Of a stretch of DNA of 64,000 nt, positions 1-11,429 are shown one piece after another. This DNA comes from Diorhabda sublineata (lineage: Eukaryota; Arthropoda; Insecta; Coleoptera; Chrysomelidae). Below the pieces are notes generated by a model. That model worked only from the letters and a program-made list of their open reading frames with translations, did not search any database and was not told the DNA's origin. A program made the translations under genes and the position numbers. The stretch spans positions 1-64,000 of the forward strand of contig NW_026614306.1 of NCBI RefSeq assembly GCF_026230105.1, written 5' to 3'. Positions within the stretch are counted from its first letter, which is position 1; each line of letters starts with the position of its first letter.

Positions 1-540
1 AAACTATCGTTTCCATTTACTTGTTCTTCTTCACCGTTAACCGATCCATTTAAACGGCTGCTAGCTGATAATTTTGTTTTCTTTACCTTATTTTTTTTGG
101 ACTTGGTTCTGTAGTATCCTTATCCTGATTTAATTGTTCTTTTTCATCATCAACATCCATCATTTGATACTTTTTTTTTATTTTTCATTCTCTCCTTGTT
201 GATTACCTCTCTTACCATTTTTTTCTTTGCGTTTTTTGTTCCTCTTTTGTTTTCAAAATAGATGCCGAACTACTCACTTCATTATCGTGTTAATTCAAAT
301 TATTTTTACTAGTTGATAAGCATTTCTTTCTTCAGATTAGTGTTTCCTCCATCGTTTAAATGTTGTTTGATATCCAACTTTCTACCCTTACCTTCTTTCT
401 ATTCGTTTAGTTTGACTGAAATTCTCCTGACTTTAATTTTATCATCAGTGTTATTAAATCAGCTATACTTCATATCATCATCATATGTTCAGAAAAACAA
501 AGGTTATTCTATAAGAAATTCTTATAGTGAAAGTAGATTG
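1..540 (-). pseudogene. RBM34-like pseudogene, N-terminal charged region (block A copy 1, cut by window start)
   Basis: Read on the minus strand, this stretch gives Lys/Glu/Asp/Ser-rich peptide that stays coding-like but jumps frame, several times next to A-homopolymers. Examples are EVSSSASILKTKEEQ near 230-270, MMDVDDEKEQLNQDKD near 110-155, and KLSASSRLNGSVNGEEEQ near 10-70. Farther out (about 320-510) another coding-like frame continues, broken by an in-frame TAG. The equivalent stretch at 35878-36420 runs straight into recognisable RBM34 RRM domains, so this is the lysine/acid-rich N-terminal half of the same relic. RBM34/Nop12 proteins are nucleolar RNA-binding proteins with such an N-terminus. 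The window starts inside the element, so the RRM part may lie just outside. Frameshifts and stops make it a pseudogene; homopolymer sequencing error could explain some but not all breaks. Confidence 0.65.
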
Positions 541-747
541 TTTCAATAGAATTCAATATTTTTAATGGTTTACAATGGATTCTGGTGTGTTTATTTTAGA
601 AATCTTTCATTTATATTATATTCTGTTATTGACCATTATTAGTCCCTTTTTTTGTTGAAAGTATCCTTGGGTTGATATTTATATTTGAAAAATAACACGT
701 GCGGTGCAGTTTTGGAACTCTTTTTATCTGTTTGTAGAATAGTTTGT

Positions 748-1205
748 TTACATTATATCGAGGGTTTAATACCGATAACGAAAAATGATCGTGCAGCCCC
801 TTCTTGGATGCCTTTGTCTTTGTTCCAAGAATTGTTTGTTTCTAATATATTTTTTTTTGATATTTATGAGATTACATTCAACAGAATTGTTAGAGAGTTA
901 AGGACCACCCTTCACTATGAGAAATTTTAAAATCGCATTATTCTACATAAATAATAGATAGTAATACCAAAATATTTATATATGTTGAGGATTTAATACC
1001 GATAACAAAAATTGACCGTGAAGCCCCTTTTTAGACGCCCTCATCTTTGTTGGAAGAATTTCTTATTTACTTCACATTTCGAATTTATTTTTGATATTCA
1101 TGAGAAAAATAATGTTCAATAGAATATTTTCTTATATGGTTTATGTAATTTGGGGATGAGGACCACCCTACATTATGGGAAGTTTTAAAATCACAGAATT
1201 CTCGA
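748..1205. repeat. Degenerate tandem duplication of about 0.2 kb
   Basis: The segment around 748-945 is repeated imperfectly at about 975-1205. Both halves start with a close match to TTTAATACCGATAAC followed by GACCGTGAAGCCCC-like sequence (offset 227), and both end with AGGACCACCC, a short variable stretch and TTTTAAAATC (offset 258). The change of offset shows an indel of about 31 bp between the halves. Divergence is far higher than between the large block copies, so this duplication is much older than they are. No coding sequence was recognised. Copies lie at about 15003-15460, and in part at 36626-36957. Confidence 0.6.
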
Positions 1206-1691
1206 TATCAAGATAACAAAAAAGTTTTGATTTTGTCTTTATACATATGCAACTAATTTTTTGGAAACATCGTTTCAAATTCTACGATCCTTAATTAATA
1301 TAAAAATTTTCATGTACCTGTAATCACCAATGAAAGTACTAATTCGAAAAACGAAGGTATGTCGTAAAACATTAAAAGTATATATTACCAAAAGGAAATT
1401 ACTATTATTTGCTGCCCATAACCTCTACTTATATAGCCATTTAATAATATTAAGTTATTGTGAATTGTAATAATTAAATCTATGCCATGTTTTATTGTAT
1501 GAAGTATATCTATTATCACTAATTATTCGAAACTTTCTTAGAAATATTATTAAAAATTTATATTGCTCTTTGAAAACACTATTTTATTCAATATGGAAAT
1601 TATATAACAAAATATGTAATATTTAATTACTTATTATTTAATAAATCAAAACTTTTACATCTTCTCAGTTCATTGACCTCTTTCGAATTCC
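1206..1691. other. No recognisable gene
   Basis: AT-rich sequence without a convincing exon, repeat or RNA gene. It is repeated almost unchanged at 15461-15946 as part of the block A duplication. Confidence 0.5.
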
Positions 1692-1898
1692 TTGGGAATG
1701 TCTAGACTTGTTTTTGACTTGCGCACTTTAAATGTGACGTCACAAGCTTTAAACAATGCATTTAATTATTTAGATAATGAAACTTTGACAGTATTACTAA
1801 TTCGGGCAGACATATTTGATGCTAAATTTTCTATTCGTAAAATTTCGTGCAATTTTGTTTTCGATGGTGAAGTGAAAACTATTTTCTTATTGATATAG
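1692..1898 (+). CDS. Candidate coding fragment of 66-68 codons, unknown
   Basis: An open frame runs from an ATG at 1698 to a TAG at 1896-1898. The peptide is balanced in composition (for example VLLIRADIFDAKFSIRK), unlike the low-complexity translations around it, and the TAG is followed at once by GTAAG, a splice-donor-like sequence. No domain is recognised. Its last part (AGTGAAAACTATTTTCTT) recurs at about 2725, so it may be part of a small duplicated or retroposed exon. The identical copy at 15947-16153 says nothing about selection because the whole block is duplicated. It may equally be a chance ORF. Confidence 0.22.
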   Translation: MGMSRLVFDLRTLNVTSQALNNAFNYLDNETLTVLLIRADIFDAKFSIRKISCNFVFDGEVKTIFLLI

Positions 1899-2152
1899 GT
1901 AAGATATTATTCTCTTTATGTAAAAATTAACGAGATTTGTCCAATTAAAGTTTCCAGGAAAATGAACGATTTCAGTGTATTACATTTTATGGAATGCTAA
2001 TGTTATATTATTATTTTATTAATATTTTCAAAGTAATTAAAATTAAGCATATTCTTCAGATAATTTGAAATTGTTTGAATCATTAATTTACTTATAAACA
2101 TTAAACAAACGATAATCTAAAATATAGCATCAAATAGTTCGTTGACCCTTGT

Positions 2153-2164
2153 CTGTCTAGACAG
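2153..2164. repeat. Perfect 12-bp palindrome CTGTCTAGACAG
   Basis: Self-complementary 12-mer inside an island that is richer in G and C than its surroundings (about 2145-2205). It could be a dimeric protein-binding site, but position alone gives no support. The same palindrome is present in the block A copy at 16408-16419. Confidence 0.3.
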
Positions 2165-2586
2165 CATGTCGGCCAACTTTGTATGTCGACGCAATTATTG
2201 TTCACGTCAAAACTTTTCAACTGTAATGTGTTTTTTCATATAAAAATATATATAGATATTAATATTAAAATACCTTATTTCGATTGTAGTACAAAATAGT
2301 TATTATTAGATAAATAAAATACAGAGATACCGGATTTGTTTGATAACGACAAAAAAAACTTTCGATTTCTAGTTTTAAAAATGTGACTAATGTTGAAAAT
2401 TTTTATTAGAAACATTGGAAATTCTCAGTATATCGATAGAAAATAGCTTTTATTTGAAAATTTTCGTGAAACGGATTGGAAATAAACATTAAAAATTATT
2501 TGTTTTTCTTTGATGTTTGTGGACGTGCGTGTTAACAATAATCCGATAAAGAATTTTCCGTGTTTTAATGCAATATTGTGAAAATT

Positions 2587-2643
2587 ATGGATAAACGGAA
2601 AATTCTTAACTACCAAGATGGTGATTTCCTCATTTGTGAACTG
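2587..2643 (+). CDS. Candidate first coding exon (19 codons) with splice donor
   Basis: ATG at 2587 opens a 19-codon frame (begins MDKRKILNYQDGD) that ends in a phase-0 donor CTG|GTGAGTG. The codons are mixed rather than simple AT sequence, and start and donor are well formed. The most obvious acceptor downstream (GGTCTCAG, ending near 2715) gives a stop within four codons, so no continuation was found. It could be the first exon of a plus-strand gene whose remaining exons were lost when the block was rearranged. The long minus-strand frame across it (2425-2616) is an antisense shadow. Copy at 16842-16898. Confidence 0.25.
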
Positions 2644-2649
2644 GTGAGT

Positions 2650-3707
2650 GATTTTTTGTTTTATTCATTTGATTTTAAATTTACTACCTAAAATATTTCT
2701 TGTCATTTGGTCTCAGATTATGGAGTGAAAACTATTTTCTTTTATATATCGGTTATATGCCGCCATTCTTTTGGAACTTTGAATTTTCAAGTGCATTAAA
2801 CTGGGGATCTTTTAATAAAACAAACTTAATCTAATCGTTTTTCACATATTTTTTTTTGATTGATAGATACTCAATACATAATTAGCTAAAGGGTTGTTAC
2901 TAAACTAATAATTGAGTTTTCTGTTTCATAGAAAACTTTCCAAGTGAAGGTTTCTAATATTTTTTTTGGTATTTGTTCCTCTTGTTCAATAATTGGTGGG
3001 TATAGGAAAGAGAAAATTATTTATTGTTTGAATTTAGTGCTTAGCTGCTTCAATATCTTTGTTTTTTCGAATAGAAAAAAATTTGAGCTAATGAAGTTGT
3101 CAAGAATGTTTTTCTGGTGACTGATTTGCATTTTGAAAACTGTTTAGTCAAAACTTTCAATATTCACTTTTCAATTATTTAATTTCTGGTGTGAGCTTCT
3201 CGGGGTACAATAATTCCTAGGTAGGTAGAAGATAGTCTTTAGGGTTGATATTTCAATATCTTTCGAGGGATTGTTATTCTATTTTTAAAATTTTATGTTT
3301 ATTTTATTGTCCAAATGTAATAATTATGATTGATATTTTGATAAATTGTTGAACCTTCTCAGACCCTTTCTTTATCCTTCCAAGAATTTTATCTTCAAAA
3401 ACCAACCACCCTTTTTTGTTTATTTAAGCAAACTTATATACCTCTTCTCGATGTTTCCTTTTATAATTCATATTCTAAATGTAATATCCAAAATTTAGGA
3501 CTTGATAAAGGCTTTATTTATTACTGGGTAGAAAATGAAACAGAAATTTTGAAACTTGAAATAAATTCTACACTGTATGAATTCTACGTTCTTTCTTTAC
3601 TTAATAAACATTTTCATGTACCTACCTGTAATCACTAATGAAATTACTAATTCGAAAAACGAAGACGTAGAAAAATTGAAAATATATAATAAGTACCTAT
3701 CTAGTGT
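2650..3707. other. Noncoding stretch downstream of the BEND5-like gene (minus strand)
   Basis: No exon was recognised. The part next to 3707 is the 3' flank of the minus-strand gene copy. Its TTTATT clusters near 3515 read on the minus strand as AATAAATAAA, about 190 bp past the stop at 3709, a plausible polyadenylation signal. Positions 3107-3230 supply the shard found at 22888-22958 and the breakpoint sequence at 12073. Confidence 0.4.
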
Positions 3708-3708
3708 C

Positions 3709-5319
3709 CTAAAAAGAAACTTTGTTAAGCTTTCTTAACCACTTTGTCAGATATAGTCGATTAACATCCATTGAAGCCCATTGAAGTCGATTGTCACTTT
3801 GTCTTGATTGAAAATTTTCAAAGTCTATCTTCCTCATTTGAAGTCGAATTTCAACATTTCTCATATATTTGGATGAGTTTGCATCTAACTTTGTCAGATA
3901 TCGTCGATTTACATTCATTGAAGCCCACTGAAGTCGAATCTCACTTTGTGTTGATTGAAAATTTTCAAAGTCTATCTTCCTCATTTGAAGTCGAATTTCA
4001 ACATTTCTCATATATTTGAATGAGTTTGCATCTAACTTTGTCAGATATCGTCGATTTACATTCATTGAAGCCCATTGAAGTCGATTCTCACTTTGTGTTG
4101 ATTGAAAATTTTCAAAGTCTATCTTCCTCATTTGAAGTCGAATTTCAACATTTCTCATATATTTGAATGAGTTTGCATCTAACTTTGTCAGATATCATCG
4201 AATAACATCCATTGAAGCCCATTGAGGTCAACTGTCACTTTGTAATAATTGAAAATTTTCAAAGTCTATCTTCCTAATTTGAAGTCGAATTTCAACATTT
4301 ATCATATATTTGAGTGAGTTTGCATCTAACTTTGTCAGATATCATCGAATAACATCCATTGAAGCCCATTGAGGTCAACTGTCACTTTGTAATTTTGTAA
4401 CTTTGTGTTGATTTGACATCTCATATTTTCTGAAAAATTGGTGTGAACTTTTTGAAACTCATTGTATATATAATTATTTAAAAAAAAATGAAAAATTAGT
4501 GGCCACCTGATAACTGAGGTATAAATTCATGATTTCTTTCATAAGCTAGAAACTAATGTGAAAATGACTTACGCTTATTTGTTTTTGTGACATTAACAGT
4601 CTCAGTATCTTCTGGTATGTAAGTTGGATCATGTAATGAATTATCTCTGTCCACACTAAGATCACATTCAGAAACTGCAATATCTATAAACAAGATAGGT
4701 AGATCACATTATCACTTATTATGTAGACCTACTTCCTTATTAGATTAATTAAAACTGACGGCAACAACTATAAGTTGAACATAGACTTACTTTTTTAAGA
4801 ACAAATTCACGTCTATTGAGAAAGTACCATACTTACTTTGATTTATTTTTGTATCATCTGCCTCATATGTAGGATAACATCTAGAATTATCTTCATTACC
4901 ACAGAGATTAGATGTAGAAATTGCAGTATTCATATCTAAAAAGGAATGGTGCAAATGAAACAGTTTATATACATAGATCAATGATCAATTATAGAGGATT
5001 TGAAACTAATTTAGTAACTATGTATAGATTTCCATCCAAAATTTTACAAAAACAGGAACTGTTTCAGATATTTTATAAATAATATAGTTCAACTTACCAT
5101 TCAGACTTTCAATATCTTCACTCATTTGGATATCTCGTTTCTTTTTTTCCAATATATTTCTATTATTATTGAGAAAAACTATATGAGCTTCATAAAAGCC
5201 CATTTTTTTATATGGAGCCCACACCAAATCTCCTTCAATTGGAGTCAACTGCCTTGTAGGTACTATGTACAGAATTTTGTCCTCAATAAACCTCACTAGA
5301 CAGTATTTCTTACTGTTGT
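3709..5319 (-). pseudogene. BEND5-like gene, copy 1: exons A-C intact, terminal exon interrupted by closed satellite monomers
   Basis: Exon A 5098-5319 follows acceptor TATAG and ends at ATG|GTAAGT. Exon B is 4837-4935, exon C 4573-4683, and exon D starts at 4429 after TTTTTCAG. Every internal exon is phase 1 at both ends and they join in frame. Exon A encodes YCLVRFIEDKILYIVP, then EGDLVWAPYKK and a charged tail, which resembles the short N-terminal module of BEN-domain proteins such as BEND5 (about 70 residues). Exons B and C encode homologous acidic linkers (DNS...PTY...DT). No BEN domain follows. In exon D the spliced frame meets a TGA at 4335-4337 because closed satellite monomers lie before the open ones; the tail and original-looking stop (TAG 3709-3711) are out of reach. 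No initiator exon was found upstream. Family assignment is tentative; the exon structure is secure. Confidence 0.6.
3740..4415 (-). repeat. 147-bp satellite array 1 (about 4.6 monomers) inside the terminal exon
   Basis: Tandem monomers of 147 bp on the minus strand. The left part (3740-4158) consists of open-frame monomers encoding 49-residue repeats (core motifs FENFQS, RLQWAS and RYLTK), and the right part (about 4160-4415) of closed monomers. Closed monomers carry an in-frame TGA where the open type has a Cys/Arg-type codon before CTTCAATGGGC. Monomer boundaries are clear because ACTTTGTCAGATAT recurs every 147 bp. The array is bracketed by unique sequence that behaves as the 5' and 3' ends of an exon (acceptor at 4430/4431; tail and stop at 3709). 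Confidence 0.93.
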
Positions 5320-6404
5320 CTATAAATAATTATCAACAGATAGTATTTACATTTTCAGCAGAAATTATCTGAACACCCGAAGGTCAGGTGTTTGACAAAG
5401 CTAGTAAAGTCCATTTCAGAATAATCGCAATACGCATCTAAAAGATTGATAACTCGACAGAATATGAAAACCATTTCGTGAACTTTTTATTTCTATGATA
5501 ATGAAATTTTCAATTTTCATTCCATTTCTCAAGAAGCTACAAGTACTAAATTATAGCTTATAGAAGCAGATTGCTCACTCAATATTGTATCTCTCATACA
5601 CACTCCTGGGAAACAACCTTTGCTCAGAAAGTTTGTCAGTTATGACACACTGTTGTTGGATATCTTATTCTGATAAGTTTCCCAACAGACAAATCCTATC
5701 TTACTTCGCTACTGCATAAAATCGTAAATACATATGCATAACTAGATTCTAAAAATACATAAAAAATATTATTTAGCATCCTTTAAACGTTAAAAATAAT
5801 AACATTGGGCAACATTGTAGGTTCGTTGTTCTTTCACATTTTTAAGCTTAAACTGAGATAAGATTCTTACCCTTTGTTGTTTTGCCAGTGTTTCCCCTAT
5901 TTTAATTGGTTTTGAGTGTCATTATTCTAAACAGAGTATTATTTCATGTGAACTATAACTATTGATAAAGTAAAAACTGCACATTATTGTTGTGTGTGTC
6001 GTATTAATTCCACTTCCACGTACAACAAAAACCTTCAATTTTTAACAAAATTTCAACAAATAAATTGAATACACTCCATAATAGACAAAATAATAAATAT
6101 ATTACTGATTATATTTCTAAAACGTTTATAACACAACTATTAAACAACTCATTATAATTACATCATATTTTATTTTTCAAAGAAACCCGTCAGTACAAAG
6201 TACCTTATGTTCAGGATAACTAATCAAAAACCAAAAGAATAAATTGTAAAATGTACAGATGTTTCACAAAAATAAACAAACTTGATTCGAGTTCTTACAA
6301 CACAATACTTTGTTTCACTGTGTTTGTCCTCTAACACCAATAATGAATTTAATCAACTTTTTCGTTCATAATATTAGTATCACTACACTAATGGTTAGTA
6401 TTTA
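5320..6404. other. Upstream region of the BEND5-like gene; no certain exon
   Basis: A start exon should lie here on the minus strand, but none in the required phase was found. A donor-like AAAGG|GTAAG on the minus strand near 5876 could end an untranslated first exon. A nested inverted repeat sits at about 5649-5690 (CTGTTG ... CAACAG enclosing CTTAT/ATAAG). The block A duplicate ending at 14530 stops at the equivalent of 5893, just past that donor. The rest is AT-rich without recognised content. Confidence 0.35.
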
Positions 6405-6560
6405 TTATTTAGTTAAATCTATCATCGAACAGTTTATATTATTTAGTGTCGGGCATTGTATCAATTGGATACACCCCTGAGCGCGTGGAAAACAATTTCT
6501 TGTTGCGCCGTGGAAAATTTGAACCATGAACATCAAAAATGCCGACATCGAATGAGCCAT
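6405..6560 (-). CDS. Candidate small ORF, 51 residues, hydrophobic N-terminus
   Basis: ATG at 6558-6560 opens a frame to TAA at 6405-6407. The first 17 residues (MAHSMSAFLMFMVQIFH) are hydrophobic and could act as a signal peptide or membrane anchor. Four cysteines follow. The start lies in a local GC-richer island (6478-6560) that has the look of a promoter. It is antisense to the candidate exon at 6539-6571, so at most one of the two is likely to be real. It is unrecognised, and the copy in the second B block is only a duplicate. Confidence 0.2.
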   Translation of the reverse strand: MAHSMSAFLMFMVQIFHGATRNCFPRAQGCIQLIQCPTLNNINCSMIDLTK

Positions 6561-6571
6561 CAACTGTTATT
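6478..6571 (+). promoter_or_regulatory. GC-richer island with candidate first exon (11 codons) and donor
   Basis: Within very AT-rich surroundings this stretch has repeated GCGCGTGGAAAA / GCGCCGTGGAAAA elements. An ATG in good context at 6539 opens 11 codons (MPTSNEPSTVI) ending at ATT|GTAAGC. The next exon was not found. The island could be a core promoter for either strand: the BEND5-like gene runs leftwards from near here and the KEN-motif gene rightwards from 8555. Copy at about 27886-27979. Confidence 0.25.
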
Positions 6572-7294
6572 GTAAGCTTTATACTGTGCTTTTAGCTTTT
6601 ACTTTATTTCACGTTTAGGAATGACAGAAATTCGTTACTGAACGCGGTATGCAACAGTAAAAAATTGTATGAGTAATACAATCTCTCTAGTTTGATTTAG
6701 AAAAGATACAAAAAATGGAATGCACTATAATTATCCAATGATATATTAAAACTAAAATACAGCGCGATTATTCTGAAATGCCACGTGCAACACACAACAC
6801 ACTTGATAGATAGATGTGCGATGTTTCTGGTCCATTTCCATGCCCTACAATTATACAGAGTAGCTGAAAATTATTTTTCTAATCCGAATTGTTTAAAATG
6901 AATTTTCTAGTTTGTTTTTTCAAGTGGAACAACTCGTATATTTTCGAGCGTCTGATGTAGAATATTTTTTGTACATCCACCCATATCGCTATTGTCTCTC
7001 AACAGGTCAAATTCTAGAAGCAATTAATAGTTTTGCTATTCATACATAGGTGCGCGTTCCATTAAATGCACTATTCGGACGTAGAATCGACAGTCGGCTA
7101 TCTTTCCCTAGTTTTGGGTATCGCCATCTATGAATCGGGAATTCCGCTTCAAAACTTAACACGGGGTAGATTATCTAGTTACTACATATAATCAAGGATT
7201 TCATGCAGATCATAATTTGGTAAATACCTATTCCCAGAAATGACAAAAAAGCCCAACAAAATTAGCACTGAATTCTTGTTATTGTATATGCATG

Positions 7295-7879
7295 TTAAGC
7301 CGCGTTTACACCGGCGTTAATAACACGAGTTTTTAATAAAAAGTTATTAACTTAACTGAATCGCCAAAAAATTTCTATTAACAAAAGTTAATAACTCGTG
7401 TTTTTAACAGAAAATTCCTTGTTATTAACAAGATTTATGTTATCCATCAAGAGTCGGTAAAGATTAAAGGAAATGTGTTGTGTTTCAAACAAATGTTAAT
7501 AACAGAATTTAATAGCCTCTTTTAGCGTGTTAACTTTTGTTAATAACTGGTTCCTCTCTTCCCCGCAACCCGCTCGCCCGGCATGAGCGTTGATACTGGC
7601 GAAGTGACTTTTAACTTTTGTTGATAACAAAACTAGCAGCCAAAAGAAAATGTTATTAAGATATGTTAATGACTTTTCTTATTAACACCTGTTAATAACA
7701 AAAATGTTAAAAAACTCGTGTTATTAACTCCGGTGTAAACGCGGCTTAACAAGGAATTTTCTGTTAAAAACACGAGTTATTATTAACTTTTGTGAAGAGA
7801 ATTTTTTGGCGATTCTGTTAAGTTAATAACTTTTTCTTAAAAACTCTTGTTATTAACTCCGGTGTAAACGCATCTTTAG
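7295..7879. mobile_element. Foldback/MITE-type element with terminal inverted repeats of about 130 bp
   Basis: The left arm (about 7299-7437) begins GCCGCGTTTACACCGGCG and is almost the exact reverse complement of the right arm (about 7747-7875), which ends CCGGTGTAAACGC. An additional inner right end (7707-7748, ending GTAAACGCGGCTTAA) mirrors 7295-7336, so the element holds one and a half right ends, as after nested insertion or an arm duplication. Both arms are built of GTTAATAAC-like subrepeats. There is no transposase frame, so it is non-autonomous. The left terminus abuts TTAA, suggesting a TTAA-type target, but no clean duplication is seen at the right end. It is present at the same place in the second B block (30177-30761), so it predates the block duplication. 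Confidence 0.8.
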
Positions 7880-8554
7880 TAACTGGCATTTTGTAATTAA
7901 TTACTCGATTAATTTGGCAACAAGGTTCTGTTTTTATTCGATATCAGGTATTGTCGTTCTTGTTACAGATATAGTCACAGTTATAACAAAACAGTGATAG
8001 ATTTCATAGGTTGTCATTTCTACTTCATGGTTATTTTAATCCTATCTATGAAATGATATATTATTATACCGAGTTATATTTTGACCACATAATAAATTTT
8101 GAACTAATTTATATAATGGAATGGGGTTTTACTAGTCTCTAATTTTTATTAATTTAGTTTTTTTCGGTATTCGTCTAATTATATTCACTACCGGTTTAAT
8201 CGAAAATGATATACCTTTCATACTTTTCAACAATCTGAAAATCCATTCTTTTCCATTTCCAAACTACTTAGTATATTTTTTGTACTGGGTGTGATGACTT
8301 TATTATAGTATTGTTTTTTCGAAACATGTAAGGATGCATGAAGTTACTATGGAGAATGAAGACAACTACTTGTGAACGCCGAAACAGATAATTAAGAAAT
8401 AAAGAAATCGATTCACATTTACACTATCACTACACAGACATACACACTTCTCAATCTAACGCGCGTTTCCATGACTAAGTTCAACGACTTCAAACGCCCA
8501 AAAAGATACGCAAGTTTGAGTGTCTGTATAGTGGTATTGAAAAGTGTGTTCAGT
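7880..8554 (+). promoter_or_regulatory. 5' flank of the KEN-motif protein gene
   Basis: No exon was recognised. The last 170 bp change character: a CA-rich tract (8412-8447), the CG-containing AACGCGCGTTTCC near 8459, and a TCAGT initiator-like pentamer at 8550-8554 directly before the ATG. The transcription start is probably in this part, but nothing shows it precisely. Confidence 0.3.
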
Positions 8555-10520
<1,966 letters not shown>

Positions 10521-10779
10521 GGAATTAATTTTGCAAAATAATAACATTGTGATACTGCAGGCAGAATTTTAATATGGTTGTGTAGTTTTCGATTTTAATT
10601 TTGTTTAGATAGTTTTATTTTTTTATTAATTGACATATTTTTAATGTTTTTTGATATGCAATGAACAAAATTTTTTGAAAATAAATAGTTTTTTTTATAT
10701 TTTCCTTATTTAGTCGTATTAAATTCGATCATTTTGTGTTTCAATTTATTTCTTTAATGACAAAAACAATTTTTTGTTG
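10521..10779 (+). terminator. 3' UTR and polyadenylation signal of the KEN-motif gene
   Basis: AT-rich sequence after the stop codon carries AATAAA at 10680-10685, followed by a T-run. This is a normal distance for a short 3' UTR. In the second B block an additional AATAAA is created by a one-base change in the same region. Confidence 0.5.
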
Positions 10780-10782
10780 TTA

Positions 10783-10890
10783 GTGGTAATTGTTGTAGTT
10801 TTTTTCTTTGTAGGCTTCCAGTCTAATAAGCCGTTTGGAAAAAATATTCTCATATCTGTTGACCAGATGTTTTATTGCTTGTTCTCGTTT
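10783..10890 (-). pseudogene. Coding-like relic, 36 codons, minus strand
   Basis: Between two stops the minus strand reads a charged amphipathic peptide (KREQAIKHLVNRYENIFSKR, then LIRLEAYKEK). This is much more protein-like than the surrounding translations. No ATG, and no acceptor in the right phase, was found upstream; a TAA sits directly before it. On the plus strand the same place has an acceptor-like TTTCTTTGTAG and a donor-like TAG|GTAAAG around an open stretch (10815-10904), so an exon on the opposite strand is an alternative. No family was recognised. It is repeated unchanged in the second B block. Confidence 0.25.
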
Positions 10891-11219
10891 TTATGGCTGT
10901 GGTAGGTAAAGATGTGGATTTTTCCAATTAGACCCTTTCAACATGTGCAAATAACACAATAATAAAGTAATAAATATTATGGGTTCCAATGGTTTTATAA
11001 TTTGTACAGAGCTGGCCAAAAGAAAATAGTTTACTATCATATTTGGCATGATTGATTATCAAATTTTCAGAAAATGCTGATATTTTTACCGTCTCTCCAA
11101 AATAATATAATTCTCAACATATCTTAAAATTTGAATTCTTTTCTAATTTATAATTGTTTTCTTGTTATACACGAAGTTTGTTTAAACTTGGAAAAACTAT
11201 ATGATAATTAAGTCATGTA

Positions 11220-11429
11220 ATGAAAATTATTAAGTATGACAATTTGGAGAAAATAGTTGATTATATTATTGCAGCTTTGCTTCAAAGTGGAAAGGTTTGT
11301 CTTGGTAATAAAAAAGACCATTTTCTTAATGACTATCTTTATTTTGTATTAGTTCTGAATAATTTTGACACTTGGTATCATGTATTGTCCCATGGAGATT
11401 CCGAAAATCACAGTAGTTTTCGAATTTGA
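11220..11429 (+). CDS. Weak ORF of 69 codons running into a dispersed repeat
   Basis: ATG at 11220 opens 69 codons, beginning MKIIKYDNLEKIVDYII. The last 19 codons come from the dispersed repeat that starts near 11373, which argues against a conserved protein. The copy at 34119-34328 differs by one Leu-to-Val change. I regard it as probably not a gene, though the first 45 codons could be a small exon. Confidence 0.13.
   Translation: MKIIKYDNLEKIVDYIIAALLQSGKVCLGNKKDHFLNDYLYFVLVLNNFDTWYHVLSHGDSENHSSFRI

Noticed and set aside
313..930. Two plus-strand ORFs of 78 and 81 codons (also at 14568-15185 and 36191-36778)
   Set aside because: The first is antisense to the RBM34-like relic. Both are rich in Phe/Leu/Ser with TTG-type starts, and their identity between copies only reflects block duplication.
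2425..2616. Minus-strand ORF of 63 codons (also 16680-16871)
   Set aside because: It lies antisense to the better-formed ATG-to-donor exon and has no splice or start support.
3771..4019. Plus-strand ORF of 82 codons in satellite array 1
   Set aside because: It is the complementary frame of the satellite. The minus-strand frame is the one linked to splice sites and a shared stop tail.
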